From Sclerurus mexicanus (taxonomy: Eukaryota; Chordata; Aves; Passeriformes; Furnariidae): 64,000 nucleotides of DNA. A program made the position numbers and the translations under genes. Of this stretch, positions 50,906-60,534 are shown one piece after another (positions within the stretch are counted from its first letter, which is position 1; every line of letters begins with the position of its first letter). The stretch spans positions 306,150 through 370,149 of the forward strand of contig VWZF01006912.1 in NCBI GenBank assembly GCA_013396755.1, written 5' to 3'. The notes under the pieces are model-generated. The model had not been told where the DNA came from. It worked only from the letters and a program-made list of their open reading frames with translations, and ran no database searches.

Positions 50906-53900
50906 CTGTTAGATGGGTTTTAGTCTCAATGATATAAATGTTCAGTTTGTTATTTATTACACAAATAATTGATGGACCATGCCATGGATTGAAACAACAG
51001 ATGTCCTAAACCATCTTTATCTGTTGCATGTAATTTAGCCCTCTGCTTTTAGCGGAAATGATGGATTTGTCATGATTTATTTTGTTGTATGTGAATATGG
51101 AGAGGTTTTAGCTTACGACTTCAAAGACAAGCTGTGTCACAGGGCATAAATATCATTTGCATAAAACTAAAGCTCTGAAAACCCATGTCTCTTCATATTG
51201 TAGATTTTGAGCAGCAGAACAGTTGGGTTTTTTTGTTTTTTCCTGAGTTTGGAGCCCTGAAGGCAGCTCAAGCCACAGTGGCTGTTGATGTCCATAGAGG
51301 ACCCATTATAGTGACTGCTCAGGAGAAGCAGGATATTGGCAGCCAGGGAGGGCTGGTTCTGGGTCACACATCCTCCCACCCCTCCTGACCACAGCCTTGG
51401 TGCCAAAGAGAAACAGCACTGCAAGAACTGCTCTGTTCCATGACACTGAAAAGGTCCCTCAAGTACTCTCTGCAGACTGAAAGTGCTGCATTCAGGTCTT
51501 CCCTGTGCTGGTGAGTTGGTTCAAAACAGGAGTTTGCAAAAGCAAATTGGAAATAGGGAGGGGCAACAAAGAAAAATGTTTTTTCCCTTGGGACAGTGGG
51601 TGGTGGATACCCTCAGACCCACTGCAGGAAGAGGAAACTACAGATTTTTGCTATTTCATGGGTAAAGTGCATGCTCGAAAGGATGATCCACTCTGCTACT
51701 TTTCCTGCCTCCTGGCACTGACATGTCTCTTAGCCTGAGGGATCTCTTCTGTGCTCAATGGTTTTCACATTTTCTGCACAAAAAGGCAGTTCTGGGTGGG
51801 AGCTGCAGGTGAAGGGTCTGCAGGCTGGGTCACTTATGCATGCAGAGTCTTACAGTGCACAGAGGGGAGAAGTGCCAGTATTAGCGAAAGCCTCTGTGCT
51901 CGTTTCCACCATTTTTTTCACTCATGATCCCATATAAAATTTGGGAAAGTGCCTATGGAACAGCACAGCAGGAAGCTAAACCTCTTTGCTGAGTCTTGAT
52001 TTGCAGCTATCATCATGGTTAGGTATCAAAGCCAGTTAGGTGTTAGTCTTATCCCAGCTTCCAGAATCTGTTTCTTCAGAAGCAGGGAGAAAGTGTGAAC
52101 AATGTCAATGAGGAGTGAATTTAGCAGCTGATCAAATACATAAATATTATTTAGAGTTCAGTCTTGCAAAAGACTCAGAGATGCCCTTAATTTGAAAGCT
52201 TACTTTCTTTATAGAATTAGGTTTTTAATTAGATGCAATCTCTGCCAACAAACCTCAATCTGTTATTTGTCATGGACCTGTTCCAAAACTTGCCTGACTG
52301 TTTGGAAAGACTTCACCAGTCTCAGTGACAGCTGGAACTGTCTTTGCATTCACAGTCTATCAGCAAGACCAGAACCTCATGCTTATATAAATATTAAACT
52401 TTCAAATTGTATTAGAGCTCTTCCAGTGCCTCCTTTTGGACAGGGGGCTTATTCCAGTTTTGTCATTGCATTCAGGATGAAGTGATTGGAGGGAAACCTC
52501 CACAAATCCCCGTATTATTCTTCTTCCATAAGCAAAGCTTTGCTGCCAAGCTATTAACAAGAGGATTCCAAAATACAACCCAGGGGATATCATTCCAACT
52601 TTTAGACTGCTTGGCCTGAGCCTTATTAATAAGGGGCTCCTGGAGAGCTTCCTCTGTTCTATAAGGGGATTTCAACAGCCTGTGGGGCTAACTGTAAATT
52701 TCCTAGAAGATATTGCTCTCCTGTTTGTCTGGCCATGCTTAATGCTGAACCTTTTTCTGGGGGCCCTCTGAAATTTTCCTCCCCACTGAGGTTTCAGAAT
52801 GCACGAAGCCACCACAGGAAGCCACCAGCATTAATGCCTAGATTGTTTTTTATTTATTGAAACAATTTATTATAATAGCAATAACAACCTTGGCCTGGGG
52901 CATTTCCTTGGGAATTAATGAGAGTCTGGGCTGATGCTCCCAGCAGATTGTTAGCCCTCAGGAAACAGGCTCTGTAATTGCTGCTGGTTTCATTGAAAAA
53001 ATAAAATGTGTTTCTAATTTTTGGCCAGTAAAATGGTGGCTTTTGTATAGAGGGCTATATAGAGCATATATATTTCTCTGCATGAATTAAATTCAGGCTT
53101 GAATCAGTGACATTTTCATCAATGCTTTCAATCCAGAAAGAGAAAGAAAAGGAAGGGGGAAAGTAACCCCAGTTAAAGAGATTGATGGTACCTGGGTCTT
53201 ACTAGAAGGAAGCTCTGAGCTGTCACACATAGCAGTGGAAGAAAAAGCTACTCTGGTCAAATATGTGTTAGTCAGTGCACACACACACAGACAGGAATGT
53301 ATATCAGAATTATGTTAACTCCTGCTACTGATGTCCATACACTTTTTAATAATGCTTTTTTTGAGTATAAAATGAGTGTTTTGAGGAGCTTCAGTGTTGG
53401 TATGATGCATCTGAGCCACTTTTGAGTTTTCAGAAGATGCTGAGCATCCATTTGCCCCTCTTTGGTCTTTGCAAGTAGAACGTGCAGTGGAAGAGGCTTT
53501 CAAAATCACTAATGGACTGTCAAAGCCCCAAATCTAGGCTATTGCTGACTTGGCTCCTTCAACTGAGAAAAAGCAGAGTGAGCCCACGGTTTTTAGCTTA
53601 AGTTGCTCTTTCTGCTGTGAAAAAAGAGAGATGCTGCTGTGCAAGTGGATTGTACATATGGTAAATGCCATGACTGGAGTTGAACATAGGGTTATAGCTC
53701 CGTGAGGAAGTCCAGACAGTGTCTCAGGTATTGACAGAGTGGCTGTAGGAGCTCATAAATGCCACTGGAGCCCAGAAATTCAATTACAGCCATCGCACTG
53801 CATGAAGGGCTGTACATACAAGCACAAGCAGGGGATGAAAAATGGGTACTTAAGTAGCAATCTAAGTGCATTTTGCTCATAAGCTGGATACAGTAGCATG

Positions 53901-54627
53901 GAAAAAGGAGTGTAGGGGGGAAAGGAAAAGCAGGACAGGAGCAAAACCACTGGCAGAGAAACTGCACGTGTCTGTGTCTCAGGCTCCCATCCACGGTGTT
54001 TTTATGAGCTGCTCTAAAGGACCGAGCAGTGGAACTAATGCAACCAAACGAAGCCCATGTGTGTGCAGAAGGTGATGCTCAGGAAAGTGTGCCTGTGAGC
54101 CAGGCAGAGCCGAGGCAGACCAGACCCAGGACCTTCCAGGGCAAACACATCAGTCTCGCTCATCTGCTCATCCCTGTGCTACAGGTGTCCCCAGAGCCCT
54201 CCTCAGGGCTACCTGCTAAAGGAGCTTGGTGATTATTGTCCTCAGGTATATTGCACATGGAGGTAGAAGTGTTATCAGGTAGTGGTTCTGCTTTTTTTTC
54301 CTGGAGTTTTCATATCTCTGAAAATTAAACCACTTCTTTGCTGTTCACACAAGACTGGATGGGCGGCAGCAGCAGCTTTGCTACTGCACAGACGAGGCTG
54401 AAGTTTTACTTTGAGTCCTGCCCGCTGAGTTCAGAGTAGCCACTTGCTTCACTGGAGCAAGGATTTCACTCACCAGGCTGCTGCAGAGGCCATTGGTACA
54501 TCCTTCATGCCTGCTCTGGTATCTTCTCTTTTACCTTTGCATTTTTGCTGTCACTTTTGTCAAAATATCTTAGTTTGAAACCTTTGGCTTTGGTCTCACT
54601 TGGCTTTCCTTCTGACTACTGCTGCAT

Positions 54628-54695
54628 TTCATGGAATGGTTTGGTTCAAAGGAACCTTAAAGGCCATCTAGTTCCATCCTCCCCCTCACAGGTCC
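54628..54695 (-). repeat. CR1 LINE 3' end fragment
   Basis: Short antisense relic: TTCATGGAATGGTTTGGTTC, then AAAGGAACCTTAAAGGCCAT and CTAGTTCCATCCTCCC. Confidence 0.8.
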
Positions 54696-55076
54696 ACTGT
54701 CACATTCAGTTTAGTGTCCTGTTCATTCTTTGTGTCACAGCAGAGTTAGCAGAAGACTGGTCCACCTCTTTCTCTTTTCGGACTTACTGAAGGTCTCTGC
54801 TGCACTTTCCTCCTTTTTTCTTCTCACTTCAGCCTGATTTTTTCCCCTTGTCATCCACACCGACCTCTCTTGCATCAATTTAATGTTTTATTAGCCAATT
54901 TTCAGACTACCTTGACATTTTCTCCATCTTGGGTTGTCAGTCACCTTTGAGATACATTTGGTAGAGAAATGAAGAGCACAGATGTTTCATCTCAGTAACT
55001 GTTCCATGAGCACATCCAGGCACTGAGCTGCACACTGCCTTGAACGGTGCACAAAACAGTGTTTTGGTTCTGACCA

Positions 55077-55240
55077 CAGAATTAGAGAATAATTTAGGTT
55101 GGAAGAGGCCTCTGGGAGTCAGCTGGTCCAACCCCCTGCTCAGAACACATCTAACTTCAGATTTAGAGCCAGCTCTGAAATTAGAGCAGGGTCTTGTCCT
55201 GTTGAGTTTTGAACATCTCCAAATAGTTTCCAGTTCACCT
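55077..55240 (-). repeat. CR1 LINE 3' fragment
   Basis: Antisense copy: CAGAATTAGAGAATAATTTA, GGTTGGAAGAGGCCTCTGGG, AGCTGGTCCAACCCCCTGCT and GTTTTGAACATCTCC. Confidence 0.88.
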
Positions 55241-56282
55241 TCTGCAAACTTTGCTTTAAGGAAATCAGCTGGAAAGGGCAGCTTTTAAAAACACAGTGGG
55301 GAGAAGTGAAAGTGGAGCATAGCTTTTCAGCTACAGAGACCTTCTGGGGCCAAATGTCAGACTCTCAGCTAGTGGGAGCTGCTACAAAACCATCACTGGG
55401 TTCAAGGGAGTAAGACTCGTTTGAGGAACTGACTCCATCCTTCAACTCAGGACACCCAGCAGACACTGCAGAGTAGAGGTGGCCTTGACACTTCTGCTGG
55501 GTTCACTTTACCCATTTAGTGTGCCCATAAACCAAGGTGATTCAGCCCAGGGGAATTGCAGTTACAGCATTTATCATAATTACGCTTCTAAGTAGTCCCA
55601 TGGAACAAAAAAAAAGAAAAGAAGATGGCAAATAAACCAGAGGCATTGTGGATCTTTTGGAGTCCTGTTATATCACCTCAGAAACGTGGCTATGCAGGAT
55701 TCATCCTGTCATGCACTGACTCCAGCTGTGCCTGTGGAGCACAGGTATACAATTTGGTGGTCTGGGCAGGAAGCCAGCACATTTGCCTTAGATAAGCAAA
55801 TGAAACCTATGAATAAATAATATGCATTTTTTCCATGCTGCCAAGCCTCCCATTTCAGTTGGGCCACAGCACAGAGAGCATATAAAGTTTTGTAATCATC
55901 TTTATGCCTGTTATGAAGATAGTGGATGTGACAGCAAGATGCACTTACCTGCTGCTGGGTATGCAGCACCCTGGTGTCAATCCTGAGTAGGATTGGGAAA
56001 CAGCTTTTCATTCCGTGGGCTGCTCCTTTGCCTTGCAGACAACTCCAAGACCCAAGCACAGCTAACCCACATTCTGCAGGTGGGCAAATGCCTTGGCAGC
56101 AAATCCACTGTTAAAATTCTCCTTCCTGATTTCCCTGAGGGGAAGAGGCAAAGGAGGGCATGGAAGTAAAAGCAGCCACTGGAAACTCTGCCCCTCCAGA
56201 GTCTGGAGCGTGCACAGGGAGGCTCTGTGTGTTCTGTTCTTTTAAGGGTTGTTCTCCACCATCATTTCCTTTCTCCTTCCAG

Positions 56283-56653
56283 AAAACCCGGAGCGGGCTG
56301 CCCTGTACTTTGTCTCTGGAGTGTGCATTGGACTTGTCCTGACCCTGCTGGCCCTGGTGATTCGGGTGTCCTGCCGAACGGACTGCAAACGCTCCTCCTC
56401 CAAAAAACCTCCTCGGGAGCGGGAGAGCGACAGTGACAGCAGCGACAGCGACGACGATTCAGACACCACCTCGGACCTGTCTGCCCGCAGGCACCGCAGG
56501 TTCGAGAGGACTTTGAACATGAACGTCTTCACTTCGGCGGAGGAGCTGGAACGGGCGCAGCGGCTGGAGGAGCGGGAGCGCATCATCCGGGAGATCTGGA
56601 TGAATGGCCAGCCTGACATCCCAGGGACCAGGAGCCTCAACCGCTACTACTAA
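56283..56653 (+). CDS. EVA1A: EVA1A terminal coding exon C (membrane helix and cytoplasmic tail)
   Basis: The exon opens after a CTTCCAG acceptor and completes the split codon to glutamate (ENPERAALYF), then runs to TAA at 56651-56653. Numbered on the 147-residue form, the membrane helix spans about 31-53 (LYFVSGVCIGLVLTLLALVI) and is followed by cysteines at 55 and 59 and a basic stretch. Residues 71-90 are an acidic serine run (ESDSDSSDSDDDSD) of the type phosphorylated by CK2. Residues 92-100 are basic (ARRHRRFER). Residues 108-130 form a likely charged helix (SAEELERAQRLEERERIIREIW), and the protein ends NGQPDIPGTRSLNRYY. This matches EVA1A end to end as I remember the family, with no frameshift or early stop. 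EVA1 proteins carry this tail on the cytoplasmic side. The exon is much richer in CpG than its surroundings, as is common for avian coding exons. Confidence 0.97.
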
Positions 56654-56793
56654 AGCCATGGGGGAGTCCAAGTCCTGCCCCGCACCCTGGGGCTGCTCCA
56701 CACATCACAGAGGAGAGGGAGGGACGGAATATCTTGTGGGTGTCTCCCCTCTTCCCATCAGGTGTGCTACCTGGAGCGGTGTGGATGGACAGC

Positions 56794-56799
56794 AATAAA
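56794..56799 (+). terminator. Proximal polyadenylation signal AATAAA
   Basis: This canonical hexamer lies 141 bases after the stop codon and is followed by a pyrimidine-rich stretch. Its use would give a very short 3' UTR without the G tract and AU-rich parts. Confidence 0.55.
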
Positions 56800-57190
56800 G
56801 CTTTCCCCGTCTCCCTCTCTCTGACATATTACTATCACCTCTCTTCACAGGCACTTTCTGGTTTGAACAGAGGTGTTGCCAGTTTCATTTCTTAGTAGCA
56901 GGCAGGAAGGTGACAATTACAGTCCTCCCACATGGGATATGGTGTTTGGCATGCTGCAATACGAGTGCTCCTCTCTTGGCTGAGAAGTCATCCGGGAGTT
57001 GGTTTTCATTTAGGATTTTATGGTTTCCCTTCCCCAAGGACTGTGGGAGAATTGCGAACAAAATGACAAATCTGGAAAGATGATTTGGGGAGGGAGGGGA
57101 AAGTGCATCCTGATGGATTGTCTTGTGACTTCAGAAGCCATGAGATTAACCTGATTAAAACCCAACAGCAACTATGACTTGTTCAGAACT

Positions 57191-57211
57191 GGGGGATGGG
57201 GGGGGAGGGGG
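57191..57211 (+). promoter_or_regulatory. G-quadruplex-like tract in the 3' UTR
   Basis: Runs of 5, 8 and 5 guanines are separated by AT and A. The run of eight can supply two G-triplets, so four tracts with short loops are available. It lies on the sense strand, so it would be present in the mRNA if the distal poly(A) site is used. Confidence 0.5.
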
Positions 57212-57506
57212 ATTCTTCCATCATGAAATCATCTCGGTGCTTGGATGTTCGCCATAGTGTATTCAGTTATTTATGGCTGTCTTTTCATCTTCCTTTTCAA
57301 TGGGAACATTTAGGTTTTTTACTGACACCTCAGGGATAAAATCCTATTATTTTTTTTGAATCTGCTCTCCTTGCTGGCCCCTGTCAAACACAACCCAACC
57401 CACCTCCAACAGTGAAATTATGGTAATATAAGAGATGTGTCAGTGACTGGTGAGAAGTTAGCAACCTCAAAGAGGTTGAAAAGGTTTTGTTTTTGTTTTG
57501 TTTTAA

Positions 57507-57526
57507 ATATATATATATATATATTT
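57507..57526 (+). repeat. (AT)n microsatellite in the 3' UTR
   Basis: About nine to ten AT units, just 5' of a (TTG)n run at 57560-57576. Confidence 0.85.
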
Positions 57527-57559
57527 GAAAATGCTGCACAGGAATGTGCCTTATTCTTT

Positions 57560-57576
57560 TTGTTGTTGTTGTTGTT
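57560..57576 (+). repeat. (TTG)n microsatellite in the 3' UTR
   Basis: Five to six TTG units after a T run. Confidence 0.8.
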
Positions 57577-57710
57577 AAACTACAGTTTTCCTATGGATAG
57601 CAATGCACAATGTTTTATATATTTTATTAAAAAAATAAAAAAATAAAAGATCTGTGTTTACCAGAGGAAAAATCAAGACAGAAGAAGCCACATATGATAA
57701 CAAAATGGGT

Positions 57711-57727
57711 AATAAATGCTAAATAAA
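57711..57727 (+). terminator. Distal tandem polyadenylation signals
   Basis: Two AATAAA hexamers (57711-57716 and 57722-57727) lie five bases apart and are followed by a GT-rich stretch, the usual layout of a strong vertebrate poly(A) site. This is the best candidate for the main end of the transcript. Confidence 0.6.
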
Positions 57728-58006
57728 CTCTGGTTTACTTCAATGGGTTTGAATTTGCATCCTCACTTTTGGCACAAATGTTGCTTGAGGGAGATGCTTT
57801 GGAAGAGTAGCACACCTCTGCAAGCAATCAAGTGTGATGTGTTCTGCATGCTGGATACTGGAGGCACTTTTTTTCTTTGGCTGCAGCCCATCAGTCCACT
57901 TCTGTGGTGCACAAGGGCAGGGGCAGCTGAGCAATGTGGTGGTTCCCAAGGGGCCACCCCAAAGCTTACCTGTGCCCAAGACTCAAATCCTATCTGGATA
58001 AGAAGC

Positions 58007-58023
58007 AAAAAAAAAAAAAAAAA
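58007..58023 (+). repeat. Poly(A) run
   Basis: Seventeen adenines about 280 bp beyond the last EVA1A poly(A) signal. No retrocopy was recognised before it. Confidence 0.8.
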
Positions 58024-60442
58024 GTATAGAAGAAAAGGCACAATGTTTTAGTGCTTCTTCAGTTGTCCCAACTGGTATTCAATGGGATTTCACCACCCTG
58101 CTCACTTCCAAGCACTAGTTCACATCACTTCAGTCACAGAACTTGGTGTTTTTCACGTCTGTATGACACTGCTGTCGCCTGTGTGGCTTTGTGGTGTGCT
58201 CCTCTCTCATTTAGGCATGTTTGTGTCTTAAAGGTTCACCAAATGCTGGCAATGCGAGGAAAGACAGAAGCTCTGACTTTACCTGAGCTTTCCCTGAGCC
58301 TTAAGGAGAGATGTGGATGGGTGGATCTGCCCACAAGATAACTGAGGATGTTAGAGTGAGGCTGTAAGGGTTCATGTGCTGTGACAAACAGCTGCATGGC
58401 AGGACTGATCCACAGCACCAGGGGCCTCCTTGGTGCTCCTTGGGATCCCTGTGCCCACAACTACTTCTCCCGGCTCTTGCAGGGTGAGAGCAAAGTTGAG
58501 TAACTGCAGCTGGTGGTACTGATAATGTCAGAGGTCAGGCTGGCTGCTGAGAGGTGGCTTCGCTTGGGAGGGCAATTCTAGCACTGCAGAGCGATTCCTG
58601 ATCCTGGTCCCATGAAGATTTGAATGGAAATCCTCGGTATTGAACTGGGATGTAATTTTGCAGCTAATATTTAGAAATAAAGCAGGAGGAAGATCCCAAG
58701 CCCTCGATGCATCGCCAGGTGCTTTAGCTGGAATGCTGATTATACTCTGCTGAAGGTGTTGAGGAGCAAAATGATGGGATGAGGTCAGCGGGATCAGTTT
58801 TGTTGGCCATGTGTTTTCCCCTGTAACAAGACAGTCCCTTGGCCTTGGTGATTAAAGGACAGCATATTTTCAGATTTAGAGTGCTGTGTCCTGGGAGACA
58901 GCTTGCAAAACTGATTTTAAAAATGTTATAAATGAATGGATTTATGGGTATGATTTTCCCAAATGATTTTTTTTTTTGACCAGAGGAAAGAGCAACAGTG
59001 GTAAATCTGAGTATACCTGATATGCAACTGGGGGATTAAAATTTCTGCTTCACATGTAAATCACAACAGAACTTGAGTTACAAATGCATGAGCAGTTCTC
59101 CCTTAGCATTGCTAGTGCTGCTGTAAATCTTCCAGATGAAGTCTGCAATACAAAGGTTGCAGGGTTGAGCAGACAAGCCCATCCCAACCTTGCCCTAGGT
59201 AAGAAGATGTAACACAAGTAGTCTCGCTGCCTTCACAGCACGTGCAATACCTTCAAGTACCTTCTGGCTCCTATTTTTGTTCTCAGGGACACACGTTTCT
59301 AAGAATAATTTGACTAAATGAAAAAAAAAAGTGTGATCCTTTGAGCAAAGTAAAAGACTTTGAGTAATTCTGTAACTATTTCTGGACTTGTCCCAAAAGT
59401 GCTGAATAGTTTGTCTGGGGGACAAAAGACAGTCAAAATCTGTGGGGCAGGAGTTGTTTTTTCTTTAGCTCTATCCATGAAGCAAACCCAGTCACCTGGA
59501 ATATAGAAGAGCTGGATTCACTGGGGGCAAGGTCAAATCTGTATTTCTTACCTGACAGAGGAGTATCTTAAGCATATGGAGGTTTGGGCTAGTCTGGTTT
59601 CCATCCTTTGTGTTGTACTCATCGTGTCATATGAAGTATTAAAACACTCACAGAGCCAGACAGCAGAGAATAAATGCTTTTCTACTTGCCTAATGTGAAT
59701 CTCTCTTGTAGGAAACTATGCATAGCTCTGCTCTCTTACTTCCACGCTTACTTAATTTTTTACATTAAAGTGAAATATTATTTCCAGAATAACACTATTC
59801 AAATTCCCCAGGACAGATAAAGGAGTTGAAATCAATTTTTCCTATTTCATGAATGAATTTCTTAATCGGTGACCTTTTGGAGAAAAAGATGCTGAGATAA
59901 TTTTCCATGTGAATCTGTTCTTTATGCCACAGTTTAAGTTTAGAATTTTATATCTGAGAATAACAGAGCAATCCTGGACTCTGAGTTGCTCAGCCAGTTG
60001 ATAACAGGGGGAAGCACATGACCTGATATTTTAAAGAGTCAGCATTGCAGTTGCCACGTACCACCTGCTGGGCTGCAGGCTTGGGCAGATGAGCCTTGGG
60101 AAGTGAAGTGCCTGTGCTGGATAATTTCACACCTCTGCAAGTTACAGCATACTTGGATTAGTAGCCACAGAGTCGTGCAGTTCGATAGGTTGTACCACGT
60201 TAGCTTTGTAAATGGACGTGGTGGGTTGGAAAATTAAGGGTCATGCTCCTGGGAGAAGCTGAACTCCTGGAAGCGATGGGTCAGGTGGGGCTGGTTACAG
60301 CAGAAGTCACAGCTGAGCATGGAGAGATGGCAGAAGGTTATTCCAGTCAGATACCCACTCTGCCCTCCTACTTGCTCCCCATCACCCCTGACTTCTCAGG
60401 GCTGTTTTCCCCTCCCACTACCATCCAGCTCATCGGCACTGA

Positions 60443-60534
60443 CCTCTTTTGCAGACCTGTGTTCAATGTACCCTGAAAATCTCAGTAATATGGTGTTTGC
60501 TGCCTTTCCCATGTCCACCCTGGTGTTCATATCC
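60443..60534 (+). repeat. 92-bp inverted repeat, copy 2 (downstream of EVA1A)
   Basis: Partner of 50005-50096 in the opposite orientation, about 10.3 kb away and outside the gene. It starts CCTCTTTTGCAGACC, which resembles a splice acceptor, and is stop-free in the same frame. The single mismatch is T here against C in copy 1. Confidence 0.9.

Larger units (their letters stand above)
49021..56282 (+). other. Intron between EVA1A exons B and C
   Basis: 7.3 kb of intron carrying four CR1 fragments (about 49570, 50838, 54628 and 55077), one copy of a 92-bp inverted repeat (50005-50096) and an AT-rich homeodomain-like stretch near 52830-53080. No other coding exon is supported. Confidence 0.75.
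45076..57745 (+). other. EVA1A: EVA1A locus, 3' part (exons A, B, C plus 3' UTR)
   Basis: Gene-level entry. Three exons with AG/GT borders (A 45076-45240, B 48850-49020, C 56283-56653) are separated by introns of 3,609 and 7,262 bp. Both introns are phase 1, so the exons join without a frameshift or stop into 235 codons plus TAA. A (165 nt) and B (171 nt) are each a multiple of three, so either could be skipped in frame. The C-terminal 147 residues are EVA1A: an ALLSNILAAY segment, one membrane helix, an acidic serine-rich stretch, and the RAQRLEERERIIREIWMNGQP block. EVA1A is known as an ER/lysosome membrane protein that promotes autophagy and cell death. EVA1B and EVA1C are the alternatives, but the RSLNRYY end and the overall match favour EVA1A. 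The 5' end of the gene is not identified here. The distal end is placed just after the last AATAAA and is an estimate. Confidence 0.93.
56654..57745 (+). other. EVA1A: EVA1A 3' untranslated region (estimated extent)
   Basis: Sequence after the stop codon with no further coding potential. It holds a proximal AATAAA at 56794, a long G tract at 57191-57211, an (AT)n run near 57507-57525, a (TTG)n run at 57560-57576, an A-rich AAATAAA cluster around 57630-57650, and two more AATAAA hexamers at 57711 and 57722. The end near 57745 assumes cleavage 10-30 bases after the last hexamer. Confidence 0.6.

Noticed and set aside
58007..58023. Poly(A) run as the tail of a processed pseudogene
   Set aside because: The preceding sequence shows no recognisable coding remnant, and no flanking duplication was seen.
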